64,000 bases of DNA from Caulobacter soli (GCF_011045195.1 NZ_CP049199.1:3224001-3288000), one strand, 5' to 3'. Shown: positions 50,099 to 59,493, numbered from the stretch's first letter. Numbers and translations: made by a program. The notes: generated by a model from the letters alone, not told the origin.

Positions 50099-50731
50099 GT
50101 GTCCGAGATGACACAACCTGCCGCCTCAGAAGCCCGCCCCTACCACCACGGCGACCTCAGCCGCGCCCTGGTCGAGGCCGCGCGCCGCATCCTGGAGACC
50201 GACGGTCCGGCGGCCCTTTCGCTGCGGGCCGTGGCCCGTGAAGCCGGCGTCAGCCCCGCCGCGCCGTACCATCACTTCAAGGACAAGGGCGAATTGCTGG
50301 ACGCCGTCGCCCATGAGGGCTGGCACGCTCTGGACGCCGCCCTCACCGAAGCGCGCGCGAAATCGGTCGACAGCAAGGACCGGATGACCAGCCTGGGCGT
50401 GGCCTATGTCTGCTTCGCCCGCGACAATCCCGCCCTCTATCGGGTGATGTACGACTGCTCGCGCGACAAGGACGCCCTGCCCGAGCAGATGAAGGAAGAA
50501 GGCGCCTACTGCCAGGTGCGCAACACCATCGACGAGCGCAGCGGCGGAACCGCCACGCCGATCGACCTGGAGCTGGCCACGATCGCCGCCTGGTGCGCCG
50601 GCCACGGCCTGGCCGAGATGATCAGCTTCAAGCAGTTCGCCCCGCTCAAGGAAGCCCTGGGCGGCGAGGAGGCCTTCCTGCGCGGCGTGTTCGAACACCT
50701 GGGCATGTTCGCCAAGCTCGACCAGGCCTAG
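50099..50731 (+). CDS. TetR-family regulator with WHG-type domain
   Basis: 210 residues from GTG 50099, with AGGAA upstream; ATG 50108 is the alternative. The N-terminal ARPYHHGDLSRALVEAA is typical of the WHG-domain TetR group; the helix-turn-helix continues with AVAREAGVSPAAPYHHFKDK. The C-terminal domain is helical, with ALYRVMYDC and CAGHGLAEM. It is just before gluQ (6 nt gap). Two strong palindromes upstream suggest autoregulation. Confidence 0.9.
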   Translation: MSEMTQPAASEARPYHHGDLSRALVEAARRILETDGPAALSLRAVAREAGVSPAAPYHHFKDKGELLDAVAHEGWHALDAALTEARAKSVDSKDRMTSLGVAYVCFARDNPALYRVMYDCSRDKDALPEQMKEEGAYCQVRNTIDERSGGTATPIDLELATIAAWCAGHGLAEMISFKQFAPLKEALGGEEAFLRGVFEHLGMFAKLDQA

Positions 50732-50737
50732 GTTCGC

Positions 50738-51586
50738 TTGAACTTCGCCACCCGCTTCGCGCCCTCCCCGACCGGCCTCCTGCATCGCGGCCACGCCTTC
50801 TCGGCCCTGACCGCCTTCGACGCGGCGCGCGTCGAGAACGGCCGGTTCGTGCTGCGCGTCGAGGACATCGACGCCACTCGCAGCCGTCCCGAATTCGAGG
50901 CCGCGATCCTGGAGGATCTGGCCTGGCTGGGCCTGGCCTGGGAACAGCCGGTGCGCCGCCAATCCGAGCACCTGGCCGACTACCACCGCGCCATCGACGT
51001 GCTGCGCGACAAGGGCCTGGTCTATCGCTGCTTCCGCACCCGCAAGGAGCTGGACATCGGCCGCGCCCCGCACGAGCCGGCCACGCCCTTCGTCGGCGGC
51101 CCGTTGCATCCCGACGAGGAGGCCGCGCGACTGGACCGAGGCGAGGCCTTCGCCTGGCGGCTGTCGCTGGACGCGGCGCGCGGCGCCTTGGGCGGTTTCG
51201 ACCACCTGAGCTTCGTCGAGCAAGGCGCCGGCCCGGACGGCGAGACCGGCCTGATCCAGGCCCGTCCCGAGACCGTCGGCGACATCGTCCTGGCCCGCAA
51301 GGACGTCGGCGTGGCCTATCATCTGGCCGTGGTGCTGGACGACGCCCTGCAGGGGATCACCCAGGTGATCCGAGGTCACGACCTGTTCGAGGCCGCCCAT
51401 ATCCAGCGCCTGCTGCAGGCCCTGCTGGACCTGCCGACCCCGACCTATCGCCACCACCGCCTGCTGGTCGGCCCAGACGGCAAGCGCTACGCCAAGCGTG
51501 ACAAGGCCCAGACGCTGCGCGAGCTGCGGGCGGCCGGCGTGACGCCCGGGCAACTTCGGGCGGAGATGGGCTTGGCCTTGCCGTAG
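50738..51586 (+). CDS. gluQ: Glutamyl-Q tRNA(Asp) synthetase
   Basis: Adds glutamate to the queuosine base of tRNA-Asp. 282 residues from TTG 50738. It is the catalytic half of GluRS without the anticodon domain: FAPSPTGLLHRGHAFSAL (HIGH-like), VLRVEDIDATRS and the late KRYAKRDKAQTLREL (KMSKS-like). Length fits GluQ and not GluRS. It is 6 nt after the TetR gene. Confidence 0.92.
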   Translation: MNFATRFAPSPTGLLHRGHAFSALTAFDAARVENGRFVLRVEDIDATRSRPEFEAAILEDLAWLGLAWEQPVRRQSEHLADYHRAIDVLRDKGLVYRCFRTRKELDIGRAPHEPATPFVGGPLHPDEEAARLDRGEAFAWRLSLDAARGALGGFDHLSFVEQGAGPDGETGLIQARPETVGDIVLARKDVGVAYHLAVVLDDALQGITQVIRGHDLFEAAHIQRLLQALLDLPTPTYRHHRLLVGPDGKRYAKRDKAQTLRELRAAGVTPGQLRAEMGLALP

Positions 51587-51633
51587 CGACCGGCGCGTGC
51601 TGCTCTGCCGCCGATTCCGGGAGGACTTTCAGC

Positions 51634-53055
51634 ATGCGTTGGATCTTGGGAGCGGCCTTCGCCGCCGGTGCGATGGCCCTGGCCGCCGGCGCGCACGCCG
51701 CCGAGCCGAAGTTCACGCCGGGTCCCTGCGCCGGCGACTATTCCGGCGTCACCAACAAGATCGAGTGCGGAACCCTGAGCGTCGACGAGACCCGGGGCGG
51801 ACCCAGCACGCGGCGCGTGGCGCTGCCGGTCACCATCGTCAAGGCCAGCGCGCCCAAGCCCGGCCTGCCGCCGGTGGTCTATCTGCATGGCGGCCCCGGC
51901 GGCGGCCTGGTCGAGGGGGTTGGCCGCACGCTGCGCGGCGTCAGCGGGCGCGAGCTGGTCGCGGTCGACCAGGACTGGATCTTCTTCGACCAGCGCGGCG
52001 GCGGCGTGGCCCAGCCCCTGCTCGACTGCGGGACCCTGGCCCTCAACGACGCCGGTCCGCTGAGCGACGCGGCGGCCCAGCAGGCGATCGCCTGCGCCCA
52101 GCGGCTGAAGGCCTCGGGCGTCGATCTGAGCCGCTACAACGCCGAAGAGGTGGTCAAGGACATCCAGGACCTGCGCAAGACCCTGGGTCTGAAGCAGATC
52201 GACCTGATGGGCGTCTCTTACGGCACCCGCATCGCCCTGGCCGTGGTCAAGCACGACCCGACCGGCGTGCGCGCCGTGGTGCTGGACTCGCCCTGGACGC
52301 CGGAAGCCAATTGGGCGGAAGGCGGGCCGGAAATGGTGTCGGACGCGGTGAAGGAGATCTTCAAGCGCTGCGCCGCCGACACCGCCTGCAACGCCAAGTA
52401 CCCGCATCCCGGCGCCGACCTCGACGGCGTGGCCGCCAAGCTGCTGGCCGCTCCCGTGGTCCAGAACGGCCAGAGCTACACCGCCGACCTGCTGGGCGGC
52501 TTCCTGATGGACGCGGCCTATAGCGGTCCCGACGCCCGAGCCCTGCCCGCCACGGTCGCCAAGTTCGCGGCCGGCGACCTGTCGGCCCTGGACGAGACCC
52601 GCGAGGGGGCCGGCTATCGCGAGGCCCAGTTCTTCACCCACCTGTGCAAGGAAGAGTTCCCGTTCGAGAGCGAGGCGGCCACGCGCCAGGGTGCCCAGCG
52701 CGACGTGGTCAGCCGCCTGACGGAAAAGTCGTTCGGTCGCCTGTTCCAGGTCTGCAAGGCCTATGACGTCGGCGCGCCCGACCCGGTCGAGGCCCAGCCG
52801 GTCTCCAGCCCGATCCCGACCCTGTTCCTGGCCGCCGAGATCGACCCGGGCTGCCCGCCTTCCGTGGCCAAGGCGGCGGTCAGCCGCTTCCCCAAGGGCC
52901 AGCTGACGATCATCCCCAACACCACCCACGGCGTCTCGCGCGGCAGCGCCTGCGCCCGCAAGATGATCCGCGGCTTCCTGGCCGACCCGACCGCCCCGAT
53001 CGACCAGAGTTGCCTGCACCCGGAGCACGACAAATTCGTGTTTGATCTGGACTGA
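51634..53055 (+). CDS. Exported alpha/beta hydrolase, TAP/proline iminopeptidase-like
   Basis: 473 residues with a Sec signal (ILGAAFAAGAMALAAGAHA, cleavage near 23). The oxyanion HGGPGGG, then IFFDQRGGGVAQP, the nucleophile elbow GVSYGTR near residue 193, the acid in AAEIDPGC and the His in TTHGVSRG. The C-terminal TAP-like part holds Cys pairs likely forming disulfides. A periplasmic peptidase is probable; the substrate is not known. Confidence 0.88.
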   Translation: MRWILGAAFAAGAMALAAGAHAAEPKFTPGPCAGDYSGVTNKIECGTLSVDETRGGPSTRRVALPVTIVKASAPKPGLPPVVYLHGGPGGGLVEGVGRTLRGVSGRELVAVDQDWIFFDQRGGGVAQPLLDCGTLALNDAGPLSDAAAQQAIACAQRLKASGVDLSRYNAEEVVKDIQDLRKTLGLKQIDLMGVSYGTRIALAVVKHDPTGVRAVVLDSPWTPEANWAEGGPEMVSDAVKEIFKRCAADTACNAKYPHPGADLDGVAAKLLAAPVVQNGQSYTADLLGGFLMDAAYSGPDARALPATVAKFAAGDLSALDETREGAGYREAQFFTHLCKEEFPFESEAATRQGAQRDVVSRLTEKSFGRLFQVCKAYDVGAPDPVEAQPVSSPIPTLFLAAEIDPGCPPSVAKAAVSRFPKGQLTIIPNTTHGVSRGSACARKMIRGFLADPTAPIDQSCLHPEHDKFVFDLD

Positions 53056-53070
53056 GCTTAGCGCGGCGAA

Positions 53071-53203
53071 CACTTGCCCCCTACGGACCGCTTCGCGGTC
53101 GTCTTCCCCCAAAGGGGGAAGAGCTTCGCGCTTGAGCCTCCGCTCCCTACGGGGGCGGACAGGCGGCGTAGCCGCCAGGTGGGGGCAAGTGCGTGTGATC
53201 CCA
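53071..53203. repeat. Intergenic hairpin repeat, CACTTGCCCCC type, copy 2
   Basis: A composite element bounded by CACTTGCCCC (53071) and its reverse GGGGGCAAGTG (53181-53191). Inside are GACCGC-TTC-GCGGTC, CTTCCCCC-AAA-GGGGGAAG (53103-53121) and GGCGGC-GTA-GCCGCC hairpins. The right end, reversed, continues as ATCACACGCACTTGC, matching the flank of the copy at 5085. This is a longer member of the same family. Confidence 0.75.
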
Positions 53204-53315
53204 CGTCATTCCATCGGGGTTTTCCGAACCGCCGGTAGGACTTCGCACCATGGCGCGCCTTCGCCCCGCGCCGGATAGTCCTTGCGGGTCCGCACGGGCT
53301 CGGCGGAGGCCTATC

Positions 53316-54122
53316 GTGAAACAGCGCCGTTTCTGGCCGCTCCTCGTGGGGATGGCCGCCGCCTGCCTCTCCCCCGCCCTGGCCCACGCCCAGGACAGCG
53401 ACGCCGAACTGGCCAAGAAGCTGTCCAACCCGGTCGCCAGCCTGATCAGCGTGCCGTTCCAGCAGAACTACGACTGCTGCTATGGCCCCGAGAAGGGCGG
53501 GCGCTACACTCTCAACATCCAGCCGGTGATCCCGCTGTCGCTGAACGACGACTGGAACCTGATCGTCCGCACCATCGTGCCGATCGTGAAGCAGGAGCAC
53601 ACCCAGCCCGGCGACGACACCGCCTTCGGCCTCAGCGACACTACCCAGAGCTTCTTCTTCGCGCCCAAGGCCGAGCACAACGGCCTGGTCTGGGCCATAG
53701 GCCCGGCCATCCTCTGGCCGACCGGCGAGTCGGATCTGGGGACGAAGAAGTGGGGCGCTGGCCCCACCGGCCTCCTGCTGAAGCAGGATCACGGCTACAC
53801 CTACGGCGTGCTGGCCAATCACCTCTGGTCCTTCGCCGACGCCGGCGGCCACGACCGGCCCGACGTCAGCCAGACCTTCATCCAGCCGTTCTTCAGCTAC
53901 ACCAACAAGCACGCCACCACCTGGGGCGTGAACGCCGAGAGCAGCTACAACTGGAAGACCAAGGGCTGGACCGTGCCGATCAATCTGTCGGTCAGCCACG
54001 TCTACAAGTTCGGCGACCAGCGCGTGTCGCTGGGCGGCGGCGCGCGGGCCTACGCGGCCCAGGACGGCGTCGGCCCGGAATGGGGGCTGAGGTTCGTGGC
54101 CACCTTCCTCTATCCGAAATAG
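53316..54122 (+). CDS. Outer-membrane beta-barrel-like protein
   Basis: 268 residues. The start is a GTG at 53316 with GGAGG upstream, opening a signal peptide (LLVGMAAACLSPALAHAQ). The mature part alternates polar and hydrophobic residues with many aromatic ends (NLIVRTIVPIV, TTWGVNAESSYNWKTKGWTV, WGLRFVATFLYPK). It resembles the transporter/MetA-pathway porin-like family. A CC pair in QNYDCCYGPEKGG is unusual. No specific substrate is evident. Confidence 0.72.
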   Translation: MKQRRFWPLLVGMAAACLSPALAHAQDSDAELAKKLSNPVASLISVPFQQNYDCCYGPEKGGRYTLNIQPVIPLSLNDDWNLIVRTIVPIVKQEHTQPGDDTAFGLSDTTQSFFFAPKAEHNGLVWAIGPAILWPTGESDLGTKKWGAGPTGLLLKQDHGYTYGVLANHLWSFADAGGHDRPDVSQTFIQPFFSYTNKHATTWGVNAESSYNWKTKGWTVPINLSVSHVYKFGDQRVSLGGGARAYAAQDGVGPEWGLRFVATFLYPK

Positions 54123-54131
54123 AGGCGCGCC

Positions 54132-54518
54132 ATGACCGAAAACTCTGGGACTCGCCCCGCCCTGCCCGCCGATCTGGGCGCCATGCGCACCGTGCTGGCG
54201 GCCGACCGGACGCTGATGGCCTGGCTGCGCACCTCGCTGTCGATGCTCAGCTTCGGGTTCACGATCTACAAGTTCCTGGAAACCGCCGCCAAGGCCGGCG
54301 CCCTGGCGCGCCCGGAAAGCCCGCAACGAGTCGGCCTGTTCCTTGTCGCCATGGGCACGGCCGCCATGGTCCTGGGCCTGATCGACTACTGGACGACGCT
54401 CAAGGACCTGCAGAAGACCGGAGCGTTTCGCCTGGGCCGGCCGGTGCTGTTCATTTCGTTGCTGATGGCCGCGGCCGGCGTCGCCCTGTTCACGGCGATC
54501 ATCAAGCGCGCCGTCTGA
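54132..54518 (+). CDS. DUF202/YidH-family membrane protein
   Basis: 128 residues, three helices. The family core is LAADRTLMAWLRTSLSMLSF followed by GFTIYKFLE, a second helix around LFLVAMGTAAMVLGLID, and VLFISLLMAAAGVALF. Function unknown; YidH-type proteins sit in the inner membrane. It lies 9 nt after the barrel protein gene, so likely cotranscribed. Confidence 0.9.
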   Translation: MTENSGTRPALPADLGAMRTVLAADRTLMAWLRTSLSMLSFGFTIYKFLETAAKAGALARPESPQRVGLFLVAMGTAAMVLGLIDYWTTLKDLQKTGAFRLGRPVLFISLLMAAAGVALFTAIIKRAV

Positions 54519-54528
54519 AGCCGGCCGC

Positions 54529-55290
54529 CTACTCCACCACCCAGTAGCGATAGCCATAGGCCGGCACGAAACCCAATCCGCTGTAGAGGCCTATGGCCGG
54601 CGCGTTGTCGGCCTCGACCTGCAGATAGGCCCGGCGCGCGCCGAGGCCTCTCGCCTCGTGCAGCAGCGCCGCCAGGATCCGGCGGGCCAGGCCCTTGCGG
54701 CGATGGTCCGGCAGGGTGCGCATGCCGAAGATCCCCGTCCATTCGCCATCGACCGCCGTGGCGCCCAGGGCCGCGACCTCGCCGTCGAGGTCCAGCCGCG
54801 CGAAGCGGGCCGGCGCGGGGATCCGGGCCAGGGCGTCCAGGCGCTCGCGGGCGTCGGCGGCGTTGCCGGCGGCGCTGGCGGTCAGCACCGCCTCGAAAGC
54901 CGGATCGGGCGCGTCCGACACGGTGACAGCGGCGTCCGCCGCCCCCGCGATCATCCCGGACGCCTCGCCCACCATCACCAGGGTGCCGTGGGTCGGCCGA
55001 TAGCCCCGCGCCCGTAGGTGTTCGGACAGATTGGCCGGGACCACCGCGCCATCCGACAGCTTGAAGCGGGCCGGTAGGTCATGCGCGGCGTAAAAGGCCT
55101 CGGCCGCATCGATGGCCTCGTCGATCGGGCGGTCGGGCTCGCCTAGGGGCCAACAGGCGTTGATGCGCAGCGACCAGCCGTCCGAAGCGTTCAGCCGCCA
55201 GCCGCCCAACGCCCCGCTCTCGCGCGCCGGCCAGGCGCGATCAGCGACGATTTCGAGAAGGCGGGGATCGACGGTCATCGAGTCGTACAT
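54529..55290 (-). CDS. GNAT-family N-acetyltransferase
   Basis: 253 residues. The C-terminal GNAT domain has FGMRTLPDHRRKGLARRILA, the acetyl-CoA loop, then RRAYLQVEADNAPAIGLYSG and GFVPAYGYRYW. The N-terminal half (WRLNASDGWSLRINACWPLG) is a second, degenerate GNAT-like part. The start may be ATG 55278 instead. Substrate unknown. It is convergent with DUF202 and has a strong hairpin just upstream. Confidence 0.85.
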   Translation of the reverse strand: MYDSMTVDPRLLEIVADRAWPARESGALGGWRLNASDGWSLRINACWPLGEPDRPIDEAIDAAEAFYAAHDLPARFKLSDGAVVPANLSEHLRARGYRPTHGTLVMVGEASGMIAGAADAAVTVSDAPDPAFEAVLTASAAGNAADARERLDALARIPAPARFARLDLDGEVAALGATAVDGEWTGIFGMRTLPDHRRKGLARRILAALLHEARGLGARRAYLQVEADNAPAIGLYSGLGFVPAYGYRYWVVE

Positions 55291-55294
55291 AGCA

Positions 55295-55328
55295 GACGGG
55301 CGCCGGTTCGTTGGAACCGGCGCCCGTC
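55295..55328. terminator. Hairpin between cold-shock and GNAT genes
   Basis: A perfect 14-bp stem (GACGGGCGCCGGTT, 55295-55308, with 55315-55328) and a 6-nt loop. On the minus strand it follows the cold-shock gene and comes right before the GNAT start. A-residues flank one side, but there is no T-tract in the direction of the cold-shock transcript. A self-complementary AAAACGCGCGTTTT lies beside it. It may end or process the csp transcript. Confidence 0.55.
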
Positions 55329-55358
55329 AAAAACGCGCGTTTTCGGTGGAAACGTCGC

Positions 55359-55562
55359 CTAGAGCGGCTTCAGATTGTTGGCCGCGATCTTTCCGCGCTC
55401 TTCGGCGGTGTCGAAGCTGACCTTCTGGCCTTCGTCCAGGCTGCGAAGCCCGGCGCGCTCGACGGCGCTGATATGGACGAAAACGTCCTTGCCGCCGTCA
55501 TCGGGCTGGATGAAGCCGAAGCCCTTGGTGCCGTTGAACCATTTCACCACGCCGGTCGCCAT
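55359..55562 (-). CDS. CspA-family cold-shock protein
   Basis: 67 residues from ATG 55562. The cold-shock domain shows [20 protein letters not shown] (RNP1) and [13 protein letters not shown] (RNP2), then [14 protein letters not shown]. Binds single-stranded RNA/DNA as an RNA chaperone. The frame upstream to 55643 is not used. Upstream 160 nt separate it from tlpA and could hold a leader. Confidence 0.95.
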   Translation of the reverse strand: MATGVVKWFNGTKGFGFIQPDDGGKDVFVHISAVERAGLRSLDEGQKVSFDTAEERGKIAANNLKPL

Positions 55563-55728
55563 GGAGTGTCTCCTAGAGATAGCCGATCCAATGCCCGGAC
55601 AAAGCGGGCGGGTAACAATCTCAGTTGTCCGGGGCAGGCCCAAATCCAGGATTGCACGGCAGAGTGGACACGCGCTCGTTGAGGGGTCAATTCAAAAAAC
55701 AGCGGTATGCTTAAGCGTGCGCCCGGCG

Positions 55729-56358
55729 CTAGTGCTCGCGCAGGAGCGCCTCGATCAGCCCTCGGGCCTCCGGACTGGACCAGTCGGCGTCGCCCGACAT
55801 CCGGGCTCGTTCGCGGCCCTGCTTGTCGTAGATGACGGTCGTCGGATAGCCGGCCGCGCGCGGATCCAGCTCGAACGACAGCTTGTAGCCCGGGTCGCGA
55901 TAGACCTGCAGCGGCGGGTTGGCGGCCATCTCGGCCTGGACCAGGTTGAGATCGCTGTCGCGGTCGACGCTGATCGGCAGCACCTTCAGCGGCTGGGTCG
56001 CGTAGGACGCCTGAAGCTTGCCCAGGGTCGGCATCTCCTTCTTGCAGGGCGCGCACCAGGTGGCCCAGAGGTTCATGACCACCACCTGGCCCTTGAAATC
56101 GGCCAGGGTGTGGGGCTTTCCGGCCCCGTCGGTGAACACCGTGGCCGGCGCGGCGCGCGGCTGGGCCGGCACATCCAGCTTTGCTAAGGACGCTTTCTTG
56201 AATTCGTTGAGGTCGAGAGCGCCTGCGGGTTTGAACGAAGCCTGAGCGATGACGTATAGAACCGCCGCGACGCCAATCAGCAAAGCGGCGCCGATCACCC
56301 ACTTCAGCGGGCCGAGCTTGCGCGCGGCTTCATTTCTGTCCGACTGGAATTCGCTCAT
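55729..56358 (-). CDS. tlpA: TlpA-family thiol:disulfide interchange protein
   Basis: 209 residues. An N-terminal membrane anchor ([19 protein letters not shown]) holds a periplasmic thioredoxin-like domain with [17 protein letters not shown] (CAPC active site) and the cis-Pro region [12 protein letters not shown]. Acts as a reductase in cytochrome c or oxidase maturation in related bacteria. Its ATG (56356-56358) touches the argH ATG (56359-56361) on the other strand with no gap. Confidence 0.93.
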   Translation of the reverse strand: MSEFQSDRNEAARKLGPLKWVIGAALLIGVAAVLYVIAQASFKPAGALDLNEFKKASLAKLDVPAQPRAAPATVFTDGAGKPHTLADFKGQVVVMNLWATWCAPCKKEMPTLGKLQASYATQPLKVLPISVDRDSDLNLVQAEMAANPPLQVYRDPGYKLSFELDPRAAGYPTTVIYDKQGRERARMSGDADWSSPEARGLIEALLREH

Positions 56359-57783
56359 ATGACCGACAACGCCTCCGATAAGCCCCAGACCGCGACGGGC
56401 GGACAGGGCCAAGCCATGTGGGGCGGCAGGTTCTCGGCCAAGCCGGCGGAGCTGATGCAGGCGATCAATGTCAGCATCGGCTTCGACAAGCGCCTCTGGG
56501 CGCAGGACCTGGCGGGCTCCCGCGCCCATGCGCGGATGTTGATCAGCCAAGGCGTGATTGCAAGGGAAGACGGCGAGGAAATCCTCAAGGGCCTGGACGC
56601 CATCGAGGGCGAGATCACGGCCGGGGCCTTCCCGTTCCGCGACGAATACGAAGACATCCACATGAACATCGAGGCGCGGCTGCGCGAGCTGATCGGCCCG
56701 ACGGCCGGCCGGCTGCACACAGCCCGCTCGCGCAACGACCAGGTGGCCGTCGACTTCCGCCTGTGGGTTCGCGAGGCCTGTGAGCGTTCGGCGGGTCAGC
56801 TGGAAGCGCTGCAGCGCGCCCTGGTCGCCCAGGCCGACGCCTATGCCGACGCCCTGATGCCGGGCTTCACCCACCTGCAGCCGGCCCAGCCGGTGACCTT
56901 CGGCCACCACCTGATGGCCTATGTCGAGATGTTCGGCCGCGACGCCAGCCGCTTCAAGGACGCCCGCGCCAGGATGAACGAGTGCCCGCTGGGCGCCGCG
57001 GCCCTGGCCGGCTCGCCCTTCCCCATCGACCGCCACGCCACCGCCGCGACCCTGGGCTTCGACCGCCCGACCGCCAATTCGCTGGACAGCGTCTCGGCCC
57101 GCGACTTCGCGCTGGAAGCCCTGTCGGCCGCCTCGATCACCGCCACGCACCTGTCGCGCCTGGCCGAGGAGATCGTGCTGTGGACGACGCCGATGTTCGG
57201 CTTCATCAAGCTGACCGACGCCTTCACGACCGGCAGCTCGATCATGCCGCAGAAGAAGAACCCCGACGCGGCCGAGCTGATCCGCGCCAAGGTCGGCCGG
57301 ATCCTGGGCTCGCTGACCACCCTGACCGTGGTGATGAAGGGCCTGCCGCTGGCCTATTCCAAGGACATGCAGGAGGACAAGGTCCCGACCTTCGAAGCCT
57401 TCGACGCCCTGGACCTTTCCCTGCTGGCCATGGCCGGCATGGTCTCGGACCTGACCCCCAACACCGAGAAGATGGCCGCCGCCGCCGGCGCGGGCTTCTC
57501 GACGGCCACCGACCTGGCCGATTGGCTGGTGCGCGAACTGAACATGCCTTTCCGCGACGCCCACCACGTGACAGGCTCCGCCGTGAAGGCGGCCGAGACC
57601 AAGGGTGTCGACCTGGCGGACCTGTCGCTCGGCGAATTCCAGGCGATCGAGCCCAGGATCACCGACGCGGTCTACGCCGTACTGACCCCGGCCGCCTCGG
57701 CGGCCAGCCGGATGAGTTATGGCGGGACCGCTCCCGCCCAGGTTCGCGCCCAGATCGCGCGTTGGAAGGAACTGCTCGGATGA
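56359..57783 (+). CDS. argH: Argininosuccinate lyase
   Basis: Last step of arginine synthesis. 474 residues of the fumarase/aspartase superfamily: the N-terminal [34 protein letters not shown], the His in [17 protein letters not shown], and the signature loop [16 protein letters not shown] with the catalytic Ser. The start at ATG 56359 abuts tlpA. It overlaps lptM by 4 nt and is followed by lysA, so amino-acid genes cluster here. Confidence 0.97.
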   Translation: MTDNASDKPQTATGGQGQAMWGGRFSAKPAELMQAINVSIGFDKRLWAQDLAGSRAHARMLISQGVIAREDGEEILKGLDAIEGEITAGAFPFRDEYEDIHMNIEARLRELIGPTAGRLHTARSRNDQVAVDFRLWVREACERSAGQLEALQRALVAQADAYADALMPGFTHLQPAQPVTFGHHLMAYVEMFGRDASRFKDARARMNECPLGAAALAGSPFPIDRHATAATLGFDRPTANSLDSVSARDFALEALSAASITATHLSRLAEEIVLWTTPMFGFIKLTDAFTTGSSIMPQKKNPDAAELIRAKVGRILGSLTTLTVVMKGLPLAYSKDMQEDKVPTFEAFDALDLSLLAMAGMVSDLTPNTEKMAAAAGAGFSTATDLADWLVRELNMPFRDAHHVTGSAVKAAETKGVDLADLSLGEFQAIEPRITDAVYAVLTPAASAASRMSYGGTAPAQVRAQIARWKELLG

Positions 57784-58085
57784 TCCGTCCCGTCGCTCTC
57801 GTCACCCTGGCCGCCCTGGCCCTGACCGCGGCCGCCTGCGGCAAGCAGGCGCCGCTGGAGCGCCCCGCCCCGCTGTGGAACGCCGAGAAGAAGGCCGCCT
57901 ACGAGGCCGAACGCCGCAAGGGCTCGGCCACGGCCAACCAGCCGGCCCGCGCCAACGGCACGCAGGAGGCCATCGATCCGGCGTCCAGCAACCGCACGAC
58001 CCGCGCCGCGCCCCTGCCCGGCACCCAGTCCGATCCCTTCGGCGGCCCCTCGGGCGCCGGCTTCCCCAGTTCGCAGCCCAACTAG
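57780..58085 (+). CDS. lptM: LptM-like lipoprotein
   Basis: 101 residues. A lipoprotein signal ([15 protein letters not shown]) with the lipobox before Cys20 is followed by [10 protein letters not shown], which fits the LptM (YifL) pattern C-G-x-x-(G/A)-P-L-x-x-P. LptM helps assemble the LptD/E outer-membrane translocon in other proteobacteria. Its place between argH and lysA is the usual one for this gene. The C-terminal part is Pro/Ser-rich and disordered, longer than E. coli LptM. Confidence 0.75.
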   Translation: MIRPVALVTLAALALTAAACGKQAPLERPAPLWNAEKKAAYEAERRKGSATANQPARANGTQEAIDPASSNRTTRAAPLPGTQSDPFGGPSGAGFPSSQPN

Positions 58086-58094
58086 GCTTCTCGC

Positions 58095-59360
58095 GTGAAT
58101 CATTTCGAATACGGGCCCGAGGGCCTGGCCTGCGAAGGCGTCCCCCTGGCGCGCATCGCGGGCGAGGTCGGCACGCCGGTCTATGTCTATTCCCGCGCCA
58201 CCCTGGAGCGGCACTTCACGGTGTTCCGCGACGCCCTGGTCGCCGCCGGCGTCGTCGATCCGCTGATCGCCTACGCGGTGAAGGCCAATTCCAACGTCGC
58301 GGTGCTGAAGGTCCTGGGCAATCTGGGCGCCGGCGCCGACACGGTGTCGGAGGGCGAGGTGCGTCGCGCCCTGGCCGCCGGCATTCCGGGCGAGCGGATC
58401 GTCTTCTCCGGCGTGGGCAAGAAGCGCGGCGAGATCGCCTTCGCCCTGCAAGCGGGCGTGGCCGAGATCAATGTCGAGTCCGAGCCCGAACTGAACCTGA
58501 TCGCTTCGGTCGCCGCCGAGCTGGGCGTCAAGGCCAAGGTGGCGTTCCGGGTCAATCCGGACGTCGCGGCCGGCGGTCACGCCAAGATCGCCACCGGCAA
58601 GTCCGAGAACAAGTTCGGCGTCTCGTTCGCCGAGGCCGCGCGTCTCTACGCCAACGCCAGCAACAACCAGAACCTCGAGCCGATCGGCGTGGCCTGCCAC
58701 ATCGGCAGCCAGATCACCGACCTGACGCCGATGCGCCAGGCCTTCACCAAGATGCGGGGTCTGGTCGAACAGCTGCTGGGCGAAGGCCTGCACGTCGAAC
58801 GCCTGGACCTGGGCGGCGGCCTGGGCGTGCCCTATTTCGACATGCCCGAACCGCCCTCGCCGGCTGAGTTCGCCAAGATGGTCGGCGAAGTGACCAAGGG
58901 TCTCCCGGTCAAGCTGGCCTTCGAGCCGGGCCGGGTGATCGCCGCCAACGCCGGGGTGCTGGTGTCCGAGGTGATCCACGTCCACGAACGGCCGGAGGGC
59001 AAGCGCTTCCTGGTCATCGACGCGGCCATGAACGACCTGATCCGCCCGGCCATGTACGACGCCTTCCACGACATCCGGCCGCTGATCAAACGCGCCGGTG
59101 AAACCACCTATGACGTGGTCGGCCCGATCTGTGAGACCGGCGACACGTTTACACGTGATCGCGCCTTGCCGCCGTTCGGGCCGGGGGACTTGGTGGCCTT
59201 CATGTCGGCCGGAGCCTACGGCGCGGCCATGGCCAGCGAGTACAACACCCGGCCGCTGGTGCCCGAGGTGCTGGTGGACGGTGACAGGTTCGCCGTGATC
59301 CGCGCGCGACCGTCGTACGAGGAGATGCTGGCCCGGGACGTGACGCCGGACTGGGTTTAG
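58095..59360 (+). CDS. lysA: Diaminopimelate decarboxylase
   Basis: Final step of lysine synthesis, PLP-dependent, 421 residues from GTG 58095. Fold-type III: the Schiff-base Lys in YAVKANSNVAVLK, then GVACHIGSQITDL, LDLGGGLGVPY, EPGRVIAANAG and the C-terminal GPICETGDTFTRDR with the active-site Cys. Follows lptM with a 9-nt gap. A palindromic repeat comes right after it. Confidence 0.97.
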   Translation: MNHFEYGPEGLACEGVPLARIAGEVGTPVYVYSRATLERHFTVFRDALVAAGVVDPLIAYAVKANSNVAVLKVLGNLGAGADTVSEGEVRRALAAGIPGERIVFSGVGKKRGEIAFALQAGVAEINVESEPELNLIASVAAELGVKAKVAFRVNPDVAAGGHAKIATGKSENKFGVSFAEAARLYANASNNQNLEPIGVACHIGSQITDLTPMRQAFTKMRGLVEQLLGEGLHVERLDLGGGLGVPYFDMPEPPSPAEFAKMVGEVTKGLPVKLAFEPGRVIAANAGVLVSEVIHVHERPEGKRFLVIDAAMNDLIRPAMYDAFHDIRPLIKRAGETTYDVVGPICETGDTFTRDRALPPFGPGDLVAFMSAGAYGAAMASEYNTRPLVPEVLVDGDRFAVIRARPSYEEMLARDVTPDWV

Positions 59361-59372
59361 GCGGCCCCAAAG

Positions 59373-59481
59373 CCTCCCCCCGTGGGGGAGGTGCCCGCTT
59401 AGCCGACGGTGGAGGGAGCTTGCCGAGGTGGGTCGTCTCCCCCCCACCGGCGCCTTCGCGCCGCCTCCCCCACGGGGGAGG
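59373..59481. repeat. Inverted repeat CCTCCCCC-G(T)GGGGGAGG type
   Basis: Arms at 59373-59391 and 59464-59481, each a hairpin of a C-run and a G-run around CCGTGGGGG, in inverted orientation around GCCTTCGCGCC. One base differs in the arm lengths. The design is close to the element at 20654. It lies between the convergent lysA and hpt genes and may serve as a two-way terminator. Confidence 0.72.
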
Positions 59482-59493
59482 TTTTAGGAAAGA

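Noticed and set aside
55729..57567. 612-codon minus-strand frame joining tlpA with the antisense of argH
   Set aside because: Only its end is real (tlpA from 56358); the rest is antisense to argH.
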